64,000 nucleotides of DNA from PALSA-612 sp963742925 (GTDB lineage Bacteria; Actinomycetota; Thermoleophilia; Gaiellales; Gaiellaceae). The DNA lies in NCBI GenBank assembly GCA_963742925.1, contig CAVUNV010000005.1:434001-498000 (forward strand), in the 5' to 3' direction. Positions 26,897-34,920 of this stretch are shown piece by piece. A program made the position numbers and the translations under genes. How positions within the stretch are numbered: the first letter of the stretch is position 1; every line of letters begins with the position of its first letter. Below the pieces are notes generated by a model. The model worked only from the letters and a program-made list of their open reading frames with translations, made no database searches and was not told where the DNA came from.

Positions 26897-28008
26897 ACGC
26901 TCTTCGCGACCTGTTCCTGCTCGACCCCGAGGTCGTGTTCCTCAATCACGGCTCGTTCGGCGCCTGCCCGCGGCCGGTGTTCGAGACCTACCAGCACTGG
27001 CAGCGCGAGCTCGAGCGGCAGCCGGTCGAGTTCCTGGCGCGACGGTACGAGGATCTGATCGAGGACGCGAAGGCGCGGCTCGCCACGTATGTCGGCGCGC
27101 GGCCGGACGACCTCGTCTTCTGCCCGAACGCGACGTCTGGAATGAACGTCGTGGCGCGCTCCCTCCCCCTGGGGCCGGGTGACGAGGTCCTGGTCACGAG
27201 CCAGGAGTACGGGGCGGTCGACCTCCTCTGGCGGCAGGTGTGCGAGCGGACGGGTGCCACCTTCGTGCGGCCCGCGCTCGTGCCCGGGCCGGCGATCGTC
27301 GACGAGCTGTGGAGCGCGGTCACGGCCCGGACCCGGGCGATCTCGGTCAGTCACGTCACCTCGGCGACGGCGCTCGTGCTGCCCGTCGCGGAGATCTGCC
27401 GGCGGGCGCGGGAGGAAGGGATCCTGAGCGTCCTCGACGGCGCGCATGGGCCGGGTCAGGTCGATCTGAACCTGGATGCGCTCGGTGCGGACTTCTACGC
27501 TGCGAACTGCCACAAGTGGCTCTGCGCACCGAAGGGCTCGGGGTTCCTCTGGGCCCGGCACGAGCACCAGGCGACGATCACGCCGCAGGTGATCGGCTGG
27601 GGAGAGGCGGAGGCCTCGTTCGCGGCGCGGCATCGCTGGCAGGGAACGCGGGATCCTGCCGCCTACCTCGCCGTCCCTGCGGCGATCGACTTCCTCGCAG
27701 GCCACGACTGGGAGACGGTGCGCCGCCGCTGCCACGCCCTGGCCTGCGACGCGCGTTCGCGACTCGCGGAGCTGACGGGCCTCGAGCCGATCTCGCCGGA
27801 CGAGAGCTGGCTCGGCCAGATGGTCGCCGCCCGGCTCCCCGACTGTGACTCCGAGGAGCTGAAGCGACGTCTGTACGACGTGCACCGGGTCGAGGCCCCG
27901 GTCTTCCGCGTCGAGGAGCGACCGGTCGTCCGTGCGTCGTTCCAGGGCTACAACGACGAGTCGGATCTCGACGCGCTCGTCGACGCGTTGCGCGCCGAGC
28001 TGTTCTAG
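26893..28008 (+). CDS. Class V PLP-dependent aminotransferase (isopenicillin-N epimerase / cysteine desulfurase-like)
   Basis: About 371 residues. The N-terminal block LLDPEVVFLNHGSFGACPRP is typical of the isopenicillin-N epimerase-like group. The PLP Asp/Gln region is VLDGAHGPGQVDLNLDALGA and the Schiff-base Lys is in AANCHKWLCAPKGSGFLW. The C-terminal VEERPVVRASFQGYNDESD is also family-like. The only upstream in-frame candidate start is CTG at 26893, overlapping the ileS TGA; GTG 26935 would remove conserved residues. The reaction (racemisation, desulfuration or transamination) is not decided by sequence. Confidence 0.82.
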   Translation: MNALRDLFLLDPEVVFLNHGSFGACPRPVFETYQHWQRELERQPVEFLARRYEDLIEDAKARLATYVGARPDDLVFCPNATSGMNVVARSLPLGPGDEVLVTSQEYGAVDLLWRQVCERTGATFVRPALVPGPAIVDELWSAVTARTRAISVSHVTSATALVLPVAEICRRAREEGILSVLDGAHGPGQVDLNLDALGADFYAANCHKWLCAPKGSGFLWARHEHQATITPQVIGWGEAEASFAARHRWQGTRDPAAYLAVPAAIDFLAGHDWETVRRRCHALACDARSRLAELTGLEPISPDESWLGQMVAARLPDCDSEELKRRLYDVHRVEAPVFRVEERPVVRASFQGYNDESDLDALVDALRAELF

Positions 28009-28021
28009 CCGGTTCCGCGGC

Positions 28022-28027
28022 TAGGCT
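28022..28027 (+). promoter_or_regulatory. -10 element of the DUF1003 gene
   Basis: TAGGCT ends 7 nt before ATG 28035. Confidence 0.45.
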
Positions 28028-28034
28028 CGCGGCG

Positions 28035-28575
28035 ATGGTCGAGCAGTTGAAGGCCGCGCCCGGAGCGGTTGCTTCAGGCACCCGAGATACGCCCTTCGCT
28101 TCCTGCTGCCGCACCGGCACCTCGGCTCGACCTTCGGCGACGACTGGTTCGGCCAGTTCGCCGAGCGGCTCGCCCGCCTCTTCGGCACGCCCAAGTACAT
28201 CTTCGGCCAGACCGTCGTCGTGATCTTCTGGATCCTCTTCAACGCCTACTCGATCTTCGTCCACTTCGATCCGTACCCGTTCATCCTGCTCAACCTCGCG
28301 TTCTCGACGCAGGCTGCGTATGCGGCGCCGCTGATCCTGCTCGCGCAGACGCGGCAGGCGGAGCGCGACAAGGTGCTGGCCGGAGGCCGACGCGGAACAT
28401 CGCGAGGCGATCGCCAACGCGAGCATCGAGCGGCAGACAGATCGCGGAGAGGCAGAACGAGCAGATCCAGAAGCTGCTCGAGCAGAACACGGAGCTGACG
28501 GCGGAGACGAAGAAGCTCGCCGAGAACATCGACACGCTCACGGCCGAGCTCCACAAGCACATCTGCCAGAGCTAG
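28035..28575 (+). CDS. DUF1003 membrane protein, three frame breaks
   Basis: Reassembled from three frames: MVEQLKAAPGAVASG, then RYALRFLLPHRHLGSTFGDD and GQTVVVIFWILFNAYSIF with YPFILLNLAFSTQAAYAAPL (two membrane helices typical of DUF1003), then EADAEHREAIANASIERQ, then IAERQNEQIQKLLEQNTELT and a coiled-coil C-terminus. Breaks fall near 28083, 28385 and 28437. DUF1003 proteins are small inner-membrane proteins of unknown function with a cytoplasmic coiled coil. The stop overlaps the convergent peptidase stop by 3 bases. Confidence 0.78.
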
Positions 28576-29462
28576 GTCGAAGCCTCCACGCGCGTCAGGA
28601 AGTCGTCGAGCACCTCGATGTAGCGCTCCGGCTCCTCGGCGAACTGCATGTGCGAGCTTTCCTCGAAGACAACCCATTCGGACCCCGGGATGCCGCGGTG
28701 GACGATCTCGGCCTGCCTCGGCGTGCATTCGTCGTGGCGTCCCGACGTGACGAGCGTCGGCACGTCGATCTCTCCGAGGCGGCCGGTGATGTCCCAGTCC
28801 TTGAAGGTCCCGGTGATCACGAACTCGTTCGGGCCCTGCATGTACAGGTAGACGTCCGGGTTCTCTTCCATCTGCGTGAAGCTACGGAGCACGCCGCCGG
28901 GCCAGGGGTCGAGCCTGCAGACGTGCCGCTTGTAGAACTCCTGTGTGGCAGCCTGGTACTCGGGCGAGTCGGTCGTCCCCGCGGCTTCGTGCTCGTCGAG
29001 CGCGCGCCGAACGTCGTCGGGAAGCTCGGAGCGCAGCCGGTTCGCCTCCTCTGCCCAGATCGGGATGCTCGCCGGTGAGGAGCTGAGCACGAGGCTCGCG
29101 AGGCCGTCCGGGTTCGTGAGCGCGTACTCCATCGCCAGCATGCCGCCCCAGGACGATCCGAAGATGTGCGTCCGGCCGAGCCCAAGCGCGTCGCGGACCG
29201 CTCCGACCTCGTCGACGAACGTCTCGACGTTCCAGAGCGACTCGTCGGTCCTGCTCGAGTTCCCGCAGCCGAGCTGGTCGTAGAAGATCGCGCGACGCCC
29301 GGTCTCGGCCACCCGCTCGAGCGACTCGAGGTAGTCGTGGCAGGCGCCGGGGCCGCCGTGCAGGCAGAGCAGCGGTAGCTTGCCCGGTTCCTCACCGTCG
29401 CCGACGATGCGGTACCAGGTCTCGTGGCCGCGGAACTGGATCGTGCCTTCGGTGGTGTTCAT
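28572..29462 (-). CDS. Proline iminopeptidase-like alpha/beta hydrolase (S33)
   Basis: A 296-residue cytoplasmic peptidase that removes N-terminal proline or related residues. Oxyanion motif HGGPGACHDY, FYDQLGCGNSS, nucleophile elbow GSSWGGMLAMEYAL, Asp in SGRHDECTP and His in ESSHMQFAEEPE: a complete triad at expected spacing, and the HGGPG signature of the S33 aminopeptidase group. ATG start 29462. A short intergenic repeat lies between it and the ispH stop. Confidence 0.9.
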   Translation of the reverse strand: MNTTEGTIQFRGHETWYRIVGDGEEPGKLPLLCLHGGPGACHDYLESLERVAETGRRAIFYDQLGCGNSSRTDESLWNVETFVDEVGAVRDALGLGRTHIFGSSWGGMLAMEYALTNPDGLASLVLSSSPASIPIWAEEANRLRSELPDDVRRALDEHEAAGTTDSPEYQAATQEFYKRHVCRLDPWPGGVLRSFTQMEENPDVYLYMQGPNEFVITGTFKDWDITGRLGEIDVPTLVTSGRHDECTPRQAEIVHRGIPGSEWVVFEESSHMQFAEEPERYIEVLDDFLTRVEAST

Positions 29463-29510
29463 GGCTGTGTTCTAGCAAGCTCTCGCCGACCGCACCGTCC
29501 TCGTGGACAG

Positions 29511-29539
29511 GTCCGAGGGCCTGTCCCTCCGACATGGCC
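29511..29539. repeat. Dispersed intergenic repeat, copy 1
   Basis: GTCCGAGGGCCTGTCCCTCC then GACATGGCC. It matches 39998-40024 at 24 of 27 positions (GTCCGAG-x-GCCTGTCCCTC-x-GAC-x-TG). Both copies lie just upstream of a minus-strand start codon. Confidence 0.5.
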
Positions 29540-29557
29540 AGAGGGGACGCGGCCGAG

Positions 29558-30505
29558 CTACGCCGCCGTGCTCGCCGTGCGCCGCAGCTCGACGGGCAGC
29601 CGGAAGAACACGTCTTCCACGATCGAGCCGAAGGGGCGTATGTCCGTCACGCCGCGGGCGCGGAACCAGTCGCAGACCCGTGAGACGAGGCGCTCCGGAG
29701 CAGAGGCGCCCGCCGTCACGCCGACCGTCTCGCGGCCCGCTAGCCAGCGCTCGTCGATGCACGTCTCGTCGTCGATCAGATGCGACTCGACGCCGGCGGC
29801 CCTCGCGACCTCGACGAGCCGCTTCGAGTTCGAGCTGTTGTCCGACCCGATCACGAGCAGCAGGTCGACCTCCGCCAGAAGCTGTTTCACGGCGACTTGT
29901 CGATTGGTGGTTGCGTAGCAGATGTCCTCCCGCTTCGGCCTGCGCAGACCGGGGAAGCGGCGCTCCAGCACACGTACGATCTCGGCCGTCTCGTCGACGG
30001 ACAGCGTCGTCTGGGTCACGTACGCGACGTGCTCGGGATCGAGCACGACGAGCGCCTCGGCCTCGGCGATCGTTCCGACGATCCGGACGGCCTCCGGCGC
30101 CTCACCGTGGGTGCCGACGACCTCCTCGTGATCCTCGTGCCCGATCAGGATGACGGTGTAGCCCTCGGCGGCATAGCGCCGGGTCTCCGCGTGCACCTTG
30201 GCGACGAGCGGGCAGGTGGCGTCGATCGTCTCCAGCCCTCGCGCCTCCGCGTTCGCGCGAACGGACGGGGCGACGCCGTGGGCCGACAGGACGAGCGTCG
30301 CCCCGTCCGGCACGCTCTCTTCGCTTTCGACGAAGACGGCGCCGCGCTGCTCCAGGTCCCGCACGACGTGGACGTTGTGGACGATCTGCTTGCGCACGTA
30401 GACAGGCGGGCCGTAAAGCTCCAGAGCCCGCTCGACAGTCTCGATCGCTCGCTCGACCCCTGCGCAGAATCCGCGTGGCGCCGCGAGCAGCACACGCTTG
30501 ACCAC
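29558..30505 (-). CDS. ispH: 4-hydroxy-3-methylbut-2-enyl diphosphate reductase
   Basis: Last enzyme of the MEP isoprenoid pathway, a 4Fe-4S protein making IPP and DMAPP. The 315-residue length is right. The three cluster cysteines are in APRGFCAGVERA (C14), IDATCPLVAK and EDICYATTNRQ. Substrate-site residues include SAHGVAPSVRANAE, HEDHEEVVGT (catalytic Glu/His) and SDNSSNSKRL. GTG start 30505 is supported by TAGCAT 8 bases upstream. It is a single gene, so the cell uses the MEP route. Confidence 0.95.
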   Translation of the reverse strand: MVKRVLLAAPRGFCAGVERAIETVERALELYGPPVYVRKQIVHNVHVVRDLEQRGAVFVESEESVPDGATLVLSAHGVAPSVRANAEARGLETIDATCPLVAKVHAETRRYAAEGYTVILIGHEDHEEVVGTHGEAPEAVRIVGTIAEAEALVVLDPEHVAYVTQTTLSVDETAEIVRVLERRFPGLRRPKREDICYATTNRQVAVKQLLAEVDLLLVIGSDNSSNSKRLVEVARAAGVESHLIDDETCIDERWLAGRETVGVTAGASAPERLVSRVCDWFRARGVTDIRPFGSIVEDVFFRLPVELRRTASTAA

Positions 30506-30513
30506 GGCCCATC

Positions 30514-30519
30514 ATGCTA
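30514..30519 (-). promoter_or_regulatory. -10 element of ispH
   Basis: TAGCAT on the minus strand ends 8 nt before GTG 30505. Confidence 0.45.
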
Positions 30520-30553
30520 GCTCGGGTCCGCCCGCGGACGCGGCAGTTCTCCT

Positions 30554-30687
30554 ACGTGCCGCGCACGCGCTGCACGAACGGAGTCATTGAGGCGGCAGAA
30601 CCCTTGGGCCGCCTCAAAGCTCTCCACGTGCCGCGCACGCGCTGCACGAACGGAGTCATTGAGGCGGCAGAACCTGGGCCGCCTCAA
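30554..30687. repeat. Two 72-bp-spaced direct repeats, each with a 10-bp hairpin
   Basis: The unit beginning ACGTGCCGCGCACGCGCTGC occurs at 30554 and 30626 with near identity for about 62 bases. Each unit ends in TTGAGGCGGC...GCCGCCTCAA, an inverted repeat with a 10-bp stem. The array fills the gap between the DMT gene end and the ispH promoter. Short overlapping ORFs on both strands are by-products of the repeat. Confidence 0.75.
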
Positions 30688-30696
30688 CCCCCGGAA

Positions 30697-30738
30697 CAAG
30701 AGAAAGCCCGCCACCTGGGGGGTCGAGTGCGGCGGGCC
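30697..30738 (-). terminator. Intrinsic terminator of the DMT permease gene
   Basis: On the minus strand GCCCGCC...GGCGGGC closes a hairpin followed by TTTCTCTTGTT, 106 bases or more after the permease stop at 30844. The rest of 30739-30843 shows nothing recognisable. Confidence 0.65.
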
Positions 30739-30843
30739 TTCTCCGACTGCTCACCGCGGCCATGCGCCAGGCACCGCGGTTCGCATCGCCCAGTGTGCGG
30801 AACCTAACGTGTTTCTTGGCACTTGTAAAGACCTGCGACGATT

Positions 30844-31797
30844 TCAGCGCGCAGTCTGCGCCAGCCCGATCGCCGCGAGGACGAGCGCCCCGCCGACGAG
30901 CTGCGCCGCGTCGAGGGTCTCGGCGAGCCATGCGTAGGCGACGAGCGCCGCGACGACCGGCTCGAGCATCCCGCAGATGGCCACGCGCGTCACCGGCAGA
31001 TGCTGCAGCGAGCCGACGATGAGGATGAACGGCACGACCGTGCCGAGCACGACGATCCAGGCGATGAGCGCCCACTCCGGAAGGCTCGTGCCGGCGAGAT
31101 TGCCGTGCAGGGACACGTCGGACGCGAGCGTGCGCCAGGGCAGGCTCCACCAGGGCTGGACGACCGTCCACAGGATGGTGGCGAACAGGAACCCGTAGCA
31201 GAGGAGGGAGATCGGATCGCGCCGGCCGACGGCGTGCTCGGCGTAGAGCACGTAGAGCGTGTAGGCCGCCGCCCCGGCGAGCGCGAAGGCCACGCCGAGA
31301 CCGTCGAGCGAGAAGCGGTCCCACAGCCTGACGACGAGCACGAGCCCGACGAGCGACAGACCGAGCGCGACCCAGAAGCGCCGTCGCACCTGCCGCTTGC
31401 CCACGAAGCGCACCCACAGTGCGACGAGCAGCGGGCCGAGGAAGATCAGCACCAGCGCCACGCCGATCTTGAGCCGCTGGATCGCGAGCAGGTAGAGGAG
31501 CTGCGTGAGCACGACGGCGCAGGCCCCGAAGCCGGCGAGGTAGAGAAGCTCCCGTGGGCTCGTTCGCAGGCTGCCCGGCCGCATGACCGCGACAACGGCC
31601 GCGAAGATCGCCAGCGAGATGACGCAGCGCAGCTCGGCGAGGCGGTAGGCCGAGAGCCCGTCGTCGAGCGCGACCTTGATGACTGCGCCGTTGAGACCGA
31701 ACAACGCCGCCGCCCCGAGCGCCATGGCGTAGCCGAGCGCCGGCCTGCGCACGCGGCGCATCGGCTCCACGCCGGGGATCGGGATCACGTCGGTCAA
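30844..31797 (-). CDS. EamA/DMT-family permease
   Basis: A 317-residue protein with ten predicted membrane helices in two EamA repeats: ALGYAMALGAAALFGLNGAV starts the first, and LGVAFALAGAAAYTLYVLYA the second. PVTRVAICGMLEPVVAALVA is the conserved end helix. The family (RhaT/YdcZ/RarD relatives) exports metabolites or amino acids by proton exchange; the substrate is unknown. TTG 31797 is taken as start, and ATG 12 codons later (MRRVRRPALG) is an alternative. Confidence 0.88.
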   Translation of the reverse strand: MTDVIPIPGVEPMRRVRRPALGYAMALGAAALFGLNGAVIKVALDDGLSAYRLAELRCVISLAIFAAVVAVMRPGSLRTSPRELLYLAGFGACAVVLTQLLYLLAIQRLKIGVALVLIFLGPLLVALWVRFVGKRQVRRRFWVALGLSLVGLVLVVRLWDRFSLDGLGVAFALAGAAAYTLYVLYAEHAVGRRDPISLLCYGFLFATILWTVVQPWWSLPWRTLASDVSLHGNLAGTSLPEWALIAWIVVLGTVVPFILIVGSLQHLPVTRVAICGMLEPVVAALVAYAWLAETLDAAQLVGGALVLAAIGLAQTAR

Positions 31798-31842
31798 GGG
31801 CCGTCGAACCTACAGCACGAGTCCGCCGTACACTCAGGCGAG

Positions 31843-31917
31843 CGGGACGTAGCGCAGCCTGGTTAGCGCGCCTGCTTTGGGAGCAGGAGGCCGGGAGTTC
31901 GAATCTCCCCGTCCCGA
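31843..31917 (+). tRNA. tRNA-Pro (TGG)
   Basis: Full cloverleaf: acceptor CGGGACG/CGTCCCG, D arm GCGC..GCGC, anticodon stem CCTGC/GCAGG with loop TTTGGGA (anticodon TGG), T arm GGGAG-TTCGAAT-CTCCC, discriminator A at 31917. CCA is not encoded. Confidence 0.95.
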
Positions 31918-31942
31918 TCGACCGTGCGGCAGCGGAGAGACT

Positions 31943-31980
31943 GGTAGAGGGCCGGTCTTGTCTAGGCCCGGCCCTCTACC
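31943..31980 (+). terminator. Terminator after tRNA-Pro
   Basis: GGTAGAGGGCCGG and CCGGCCCTCTACC form a 13-bp stem, followed by TCGTTT. It lies 25 bases after the tRNA and also before the end of the convergent beta-helix gene. Confidence 0.75.
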
Positions 31981-31998
31981 TCGTTTGGGTGCGCCGGC

Positions 31999-33522
31999 CT
32001 AGAAGTTGGGGTCGCTGGCGATGTTGTCGGGGTGATTGAGGAGGATGAGTGCGCCAGAGGTGAACAGGGTGGCGCCGTCGGCGTTGAAGATGCCGCCGCC
32101 GTCGACAGACGCCTTGTTCCCGACGATCAGTGCGCCCGACCCCAGGGAGACGCTGGCCGGCCCGGCTGCGGCCCAGTTGAAGATCCCGCCTCCGAACAGC
32201 GCCTGATTGGGGTTGAGCGTGTACGGCGGCGTCAACCTCGTCGATCCGATCCCGGTCGATGCGATCGAGACGTCCGCCTCTCCACCCTGGTTGACGTTGG
32301 CGATCGCGCCGCCGAGCCCCTGCCGGGCCAGGTTGCCGACCAGTGTCGAGCCCGTGACCGTCAGGCCGGCGTTGCCGCCCAGGCTGAGGTTGAGAATGCC
32401 GCCGCCGCCCGACTGGTCGCCGCTGACGCTGTTGAACGAGACCGCCGTCCCGGTGAGCGTGAGCGAGGAGTCGCCTCCGAACGCGCCGGTGAAGATCCCC
32501 CCGCCGGCGCCCGACTGGTTCTTCGTCACCTGACTGTTGATGATCGACATGACGCCGCTGCCGTCGACCCCGAAGTTCGCGTTCGCGATCCCGCCGCCGT
32601 TGCCCTGATCACCCAGGCTGTCGTTCGGAGCCGAATTGCTGCTCACCACGCTGCCGGTGATCGTCGCCACGCCGTGGCTGAGGATGCCGCCGCCCGCCCC
32701 TCCCACGGCCTGGTTGCCCGTCACGGTGCTGTTCGTGAGCGTCAACGTCCCGCCGTTGGCGATGCCGCCGGCGCCTCCGTCCGGGCCGCCGACCGCCGTG
32801 TTGCCGGAGATCACGCTGTTCGTGATCGTGAGCGTCCCGCCGACGGTCGTGTCACCGGCGCCGCTCCCGCTCGCAATCCCGCCCCCTCCGAACGCGCTGT
32901 TCCCGCTCACCACGCTGTTGCTCAGAATCGCGGTGCCGTTGTGGTTCAGGATCCCGCCGCCGCCGCCGTTGGGGGGAAGAACCGTGTTGCCCGTCACCCG
33001 CGTCGAGTTCAGCGTCAGCATCCCGGCAGAAGGGCCTAGAGGCGCACCGCTGGCGATCCCCCCGCCGCCGTTCACCGCCGTGTTCCCGGTCACCAGGCAG
33101 TTGTTCAGGGTCAAAGTGGCGTTGAGACTGAAGATGCCTCCACCCGCGCCTGCGTTCATCGGGCCGTTGGCGTAGCCGCCCGTGATGGTCAGATTGGTCA
33201 GCGTCACGGTCTTGCCCGGGCTGACCACGACCGTATGGCCGGCCCCCTGACCGTTCAGCGTCGCAGTCGGCGAGCCCTGCAAGGTCAGGTTCTTCGTCAC
33301 CGTGAAGTTGCCGACGCAGGTGCCCTTGATCAACAGCGTGTCACCCGGCGCCGCCGCGGTGATCGCTGCCTGCAGGCTGTCCGCGCCGTACGGCGGACAG
33401 TTCACCGTCGTCGCCGCAAGCGCGCCACCCACACCGAACGCCAACACCACCACCGACAACGCACCCGCCAACAACACCATCGGCGCAACACGCACCGACC
33501 GGACCGAACTCCTTGGCCGCAT
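31999..33522 (-). CDS. Secreted right-handed beta-helix protein (PMP/adhesin-like repeats)
   Basis: A 507-residue exported protein. Signal peptide: VAPMVLLAGALSVVVLAFGVGGALA with cleavage near ALA-A. The rest is about a dozen rungs of the type TLTLTNSTVTGNQAVGGAGG or GGGGILNHNGTAILSNSVVS, the GG-I/N-x-G-N pattern of parallel beta-helix proteins (pectate-lyase fold, chlamydial Pmp-like). A DSLQAAITAAAPGDTLLIKG head is the usual cap. No catalytic site is apparent, so a surface or adhesive role is more likely than an enzyme. The repetitive gene gives long false ORFs on the other strand. Confidence 0.85.
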   Translation of the reverse strand: MRPRSSVRSVRVAPMVLLAGALSVVVLAFGVGGALAATTVNCPPYGADSLQAAITAAAPGDTLLIKGTCVGNFTVTKNLTLQGSPTATLNGQGAGHTVVVSPGKTVTLTNLTITGGYANGPMNAGAGGGIFSLNATLTLNNCLVTGNTAVNGGGGIASGAPLGPSAGMLTLNSTRVTGNTVLPPNGGGGGILNHNGTAILSNSVVSGNSAFGGGGIASGSGAGDTTVGGTLTITNSVISGNTAVGGPDGGAGGIANGGTLTLTNSTVTGNQAVGGAGGGILSHGVATITGSVVSSNSAPNDSLGDQGNGGGIANANFGVDGSGVMSIINSQVTKNQSGAGGGIFTGAFGGDSSLTLTGTAVSFNSVSGDQSGGGGILNLSLGGNAGLTVTGSTLVGNLARQGLGGAIANVNQGGEADVSIASTGIGSTRLTPPYTLNPNQALFGGGIFNWAAAGPASVSLGSGALIVGNKASVDGGGIFNADGATLFTSGALILLNHPDNIASDPNF

Positions 33523-33620
33523 CAGAACTCCTCTCTCACAACACTCCTGCCAACAACCGCCAAGCCTGCCGGTCGAGCATCAGCGTTCGGGACAGTATCT
33601 CCAACCCGTCCGGCGGCCGG

Positions 33621-33626
33621 TAGGCT
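33621..33626 (+). promoter_or_regulatory. -10 element of the DapA-like gene
   Basis: TAGGCT ends 7 nt before GTG 33634; identical to the box of the DUF1003 gene. Confidence 0.5.
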
Positions 33627-33633
33627 GGCCGCC

Positions 33634-34503
33634 GTGATCTCGGGCGCACTCGCCGCGGCCGCCACGCCGCTCCGCGACTCGGGCGCGACGGTCGACGAGG
33701 ACGGCTTCGGACCGCTCGTCGGCTTCCTCGCCGCCTCGGGCCTCGACGGGCTGCTGGCGCTGGGCACGACGGGCGAGGGCATCCTCCTCTCCGTTTCCGA
33801 GCGGAAGCGCGTCACCGAGCTCTTCCTCGAGGCTGCGGCCGGGAAGCTGCAGGTTGCCGCCCACTGTGGTGCCCAGACGACCGCCGACACCGTCCTCCTC
33901 GCGGCGCACGCGGCCGAGGCGGGCGTCGAAGCGGTCGCGGTGATCGCGCCGCCCTACTTCCCGCTCGACGACCGGGCCCTGCTCGCCCACTTCACCGCCG
34001 CGGCGCGGGCGTGTGCTCCGGTGCCCTTCTACGTCTACGAGTTCGAGCGCACGAGCGGCTACGCGGTGCCCAGGAACGTGATCGACGAGCTTCGCGGCCT
34101 GGCGCCGAACCTGGCCGGCATGAAGGTCTCCGACGCTCCCTGGGAGCGGTTCGAGCCATACCTGATCGAGGGGCTCGACATCTTCGTCGGCCCCGAGGTG
34201 CTGATCCACCAGGGCATGGCCGCCGGGGCGGTGGGCGCCGTGTCGGCGCTGGCGACGGCGTTTCCCGAGCTCGTGATCGACGCCGTGCGCAGCCGCAACC
34301 CCGAGGCGTCACGCCGGGTCGGCGAGCTCCGGGCGGCGATCGAGCGCTTCCCGCGTCACGCGGCGCTCAAGCACGTCCTGCGGACGCGCGGCGTCACGAT
34401 CACCGCGGACGTGCGCCCGCCGCTTCGCGGGCTGACCGGCGAGGAGCGCGCCGACCTCGACGCGTTGCTTCCGGCCTGGCTCGAAGCGCCGGCTGTTCGC
34501 TAG
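33634..34503 (+). CDS. Dihydrodipicolinate synthase/N-acetylneuraminate lyase family aldolase
   Basis: A 289-residue class I aldolase of the DapA/NanA superfamily. GTTGE at 44-48, the catalytic Tyr133 in PFYVYEF and Schiff-base Lys164 in LAGMKVSD are in the expected places, so a pyruvate-type (or 2-keto acid) condensation or cleavage is expected. It stands alone, away from lysine genes, and lacks the usual DapA arginine context, so the exact substrate is open. GTG start 33634 is fixed by TAGGCT upstream; the reading back to 33235 has no homology and overlaps the antisense beta-helix gene. Confidence 0.85.
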   Translation: MISGALAAAATPLRDSGATVDEDGFGPLVGFLAASGLDGLLALGTTGEGILLSVSERKRVTELFLEAAAGKLQVAAHCGAQTTADTVLLAAHAAEAGVEAVAVIAPPYFPLDDRALLAHFTAAARACAPVPFYVYEFERTSGYAVPRNVIDELRGLAPNLAGMKVSDAPWERFEPYLIEGLDIFVGPEVLIHQGMAAGAVGAVSALATAFPELVIDAVRSRNPEASRRVGELRAAIERFPRHAALKHVLRTRGVTITADVRPPLRGLTGEERADLDALLPAWLEAPAVR

Positions 34504-34515
34504 AGAGACAACGCT

Positions 34516-34727
34516 CGGACCAAAAATTCGCCGAGCCGGTTTCGCTTTCGTCCACTCCTCCGACTGACCTTCCGCTTCCGCGTAGTGCCGCCCGGCTGAG
34601 CTTCGACCTACTCGCGTCCCGTGCTCGGCGCAAGCAGGACACTAGGCCTTCCCGGCCACGAGTGCAAGGCCTCTGAAAAGAAACTTCTCGCAATTTGCGA
34701 GGAACGATTTGTCGTCTAGTCTAGACA
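34516..34727. repeat. Long intergenic repeat, copy A
   Basis: About 210 bases. It shares GCCGAGCCGGTTTCGCTTTC, CTTCCGCTTCCGCGTAGTGC and CTACTCGCGTCCCGTGCTCG with copy B 218 bases downstream, and ends in a TCGCAATTTGCGA hairpin. It fills the gap after the DapA-like gene. No credible gene lies in 34504-34910. Confidence 0.75.
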
Positions 34728-34733
34728 ACATTC

Positions 34734-34920
34734 GGACCGAAAAATTCGCCGAGCCGGTTTCGCTTTCGTCCACCCTTCCGACTGGCCTTCCGCTTCCGCG
34801 TAGTGCCGCCCGGATGGGCTTCGATCTACTCGCGTCCCGTGCTCGGCGCAGAGGGGAGACTAGGGTCTCGGGGACGTCGACGCAAGGGGTCCGGGCAACG
34901 AAAGTTCGCGCTATTTGCGA
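34734..34920. repeat. Long intergenic repeat, copy B, running into the CtaG stop
   Basis: Tandem copy of the previous repeat. Its terminal hairpin GTTCGC-GCTATTT-GCGAAC covers the CtaG stop codon (34911-34913) and its last codons, so the repeat supplies the end of that gene. Confidence 0.7.

Noticed and set aside
30554..30687. CRISPR array
   Set aside because: Only two units, with spacers of about 10 bases and a hairpin inside the repeat; no cas genes in the window.
30517..30807. Small ORFs with a repeated FCRLNDSVRAARARHV segment
   Set aside because: They exist only because the 72-bp DNA repeat is open in those frames; no ribosome site and both strands are equally open.
32032..33039. Plus-strand 335-residue frame opposite the beta-helix gene
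   Set aside because: Repetitive because the antisense gene is repetitive; no start signal or homology-like motif.
34642..34910. Minus-strand ORFs rich in Arg/Ser with a DESETGSAN segment
   Set aside because: Encoded by the intergenic repeat copies A and B; no start signal, and the same segment appears twice because the DNA is duplicated.
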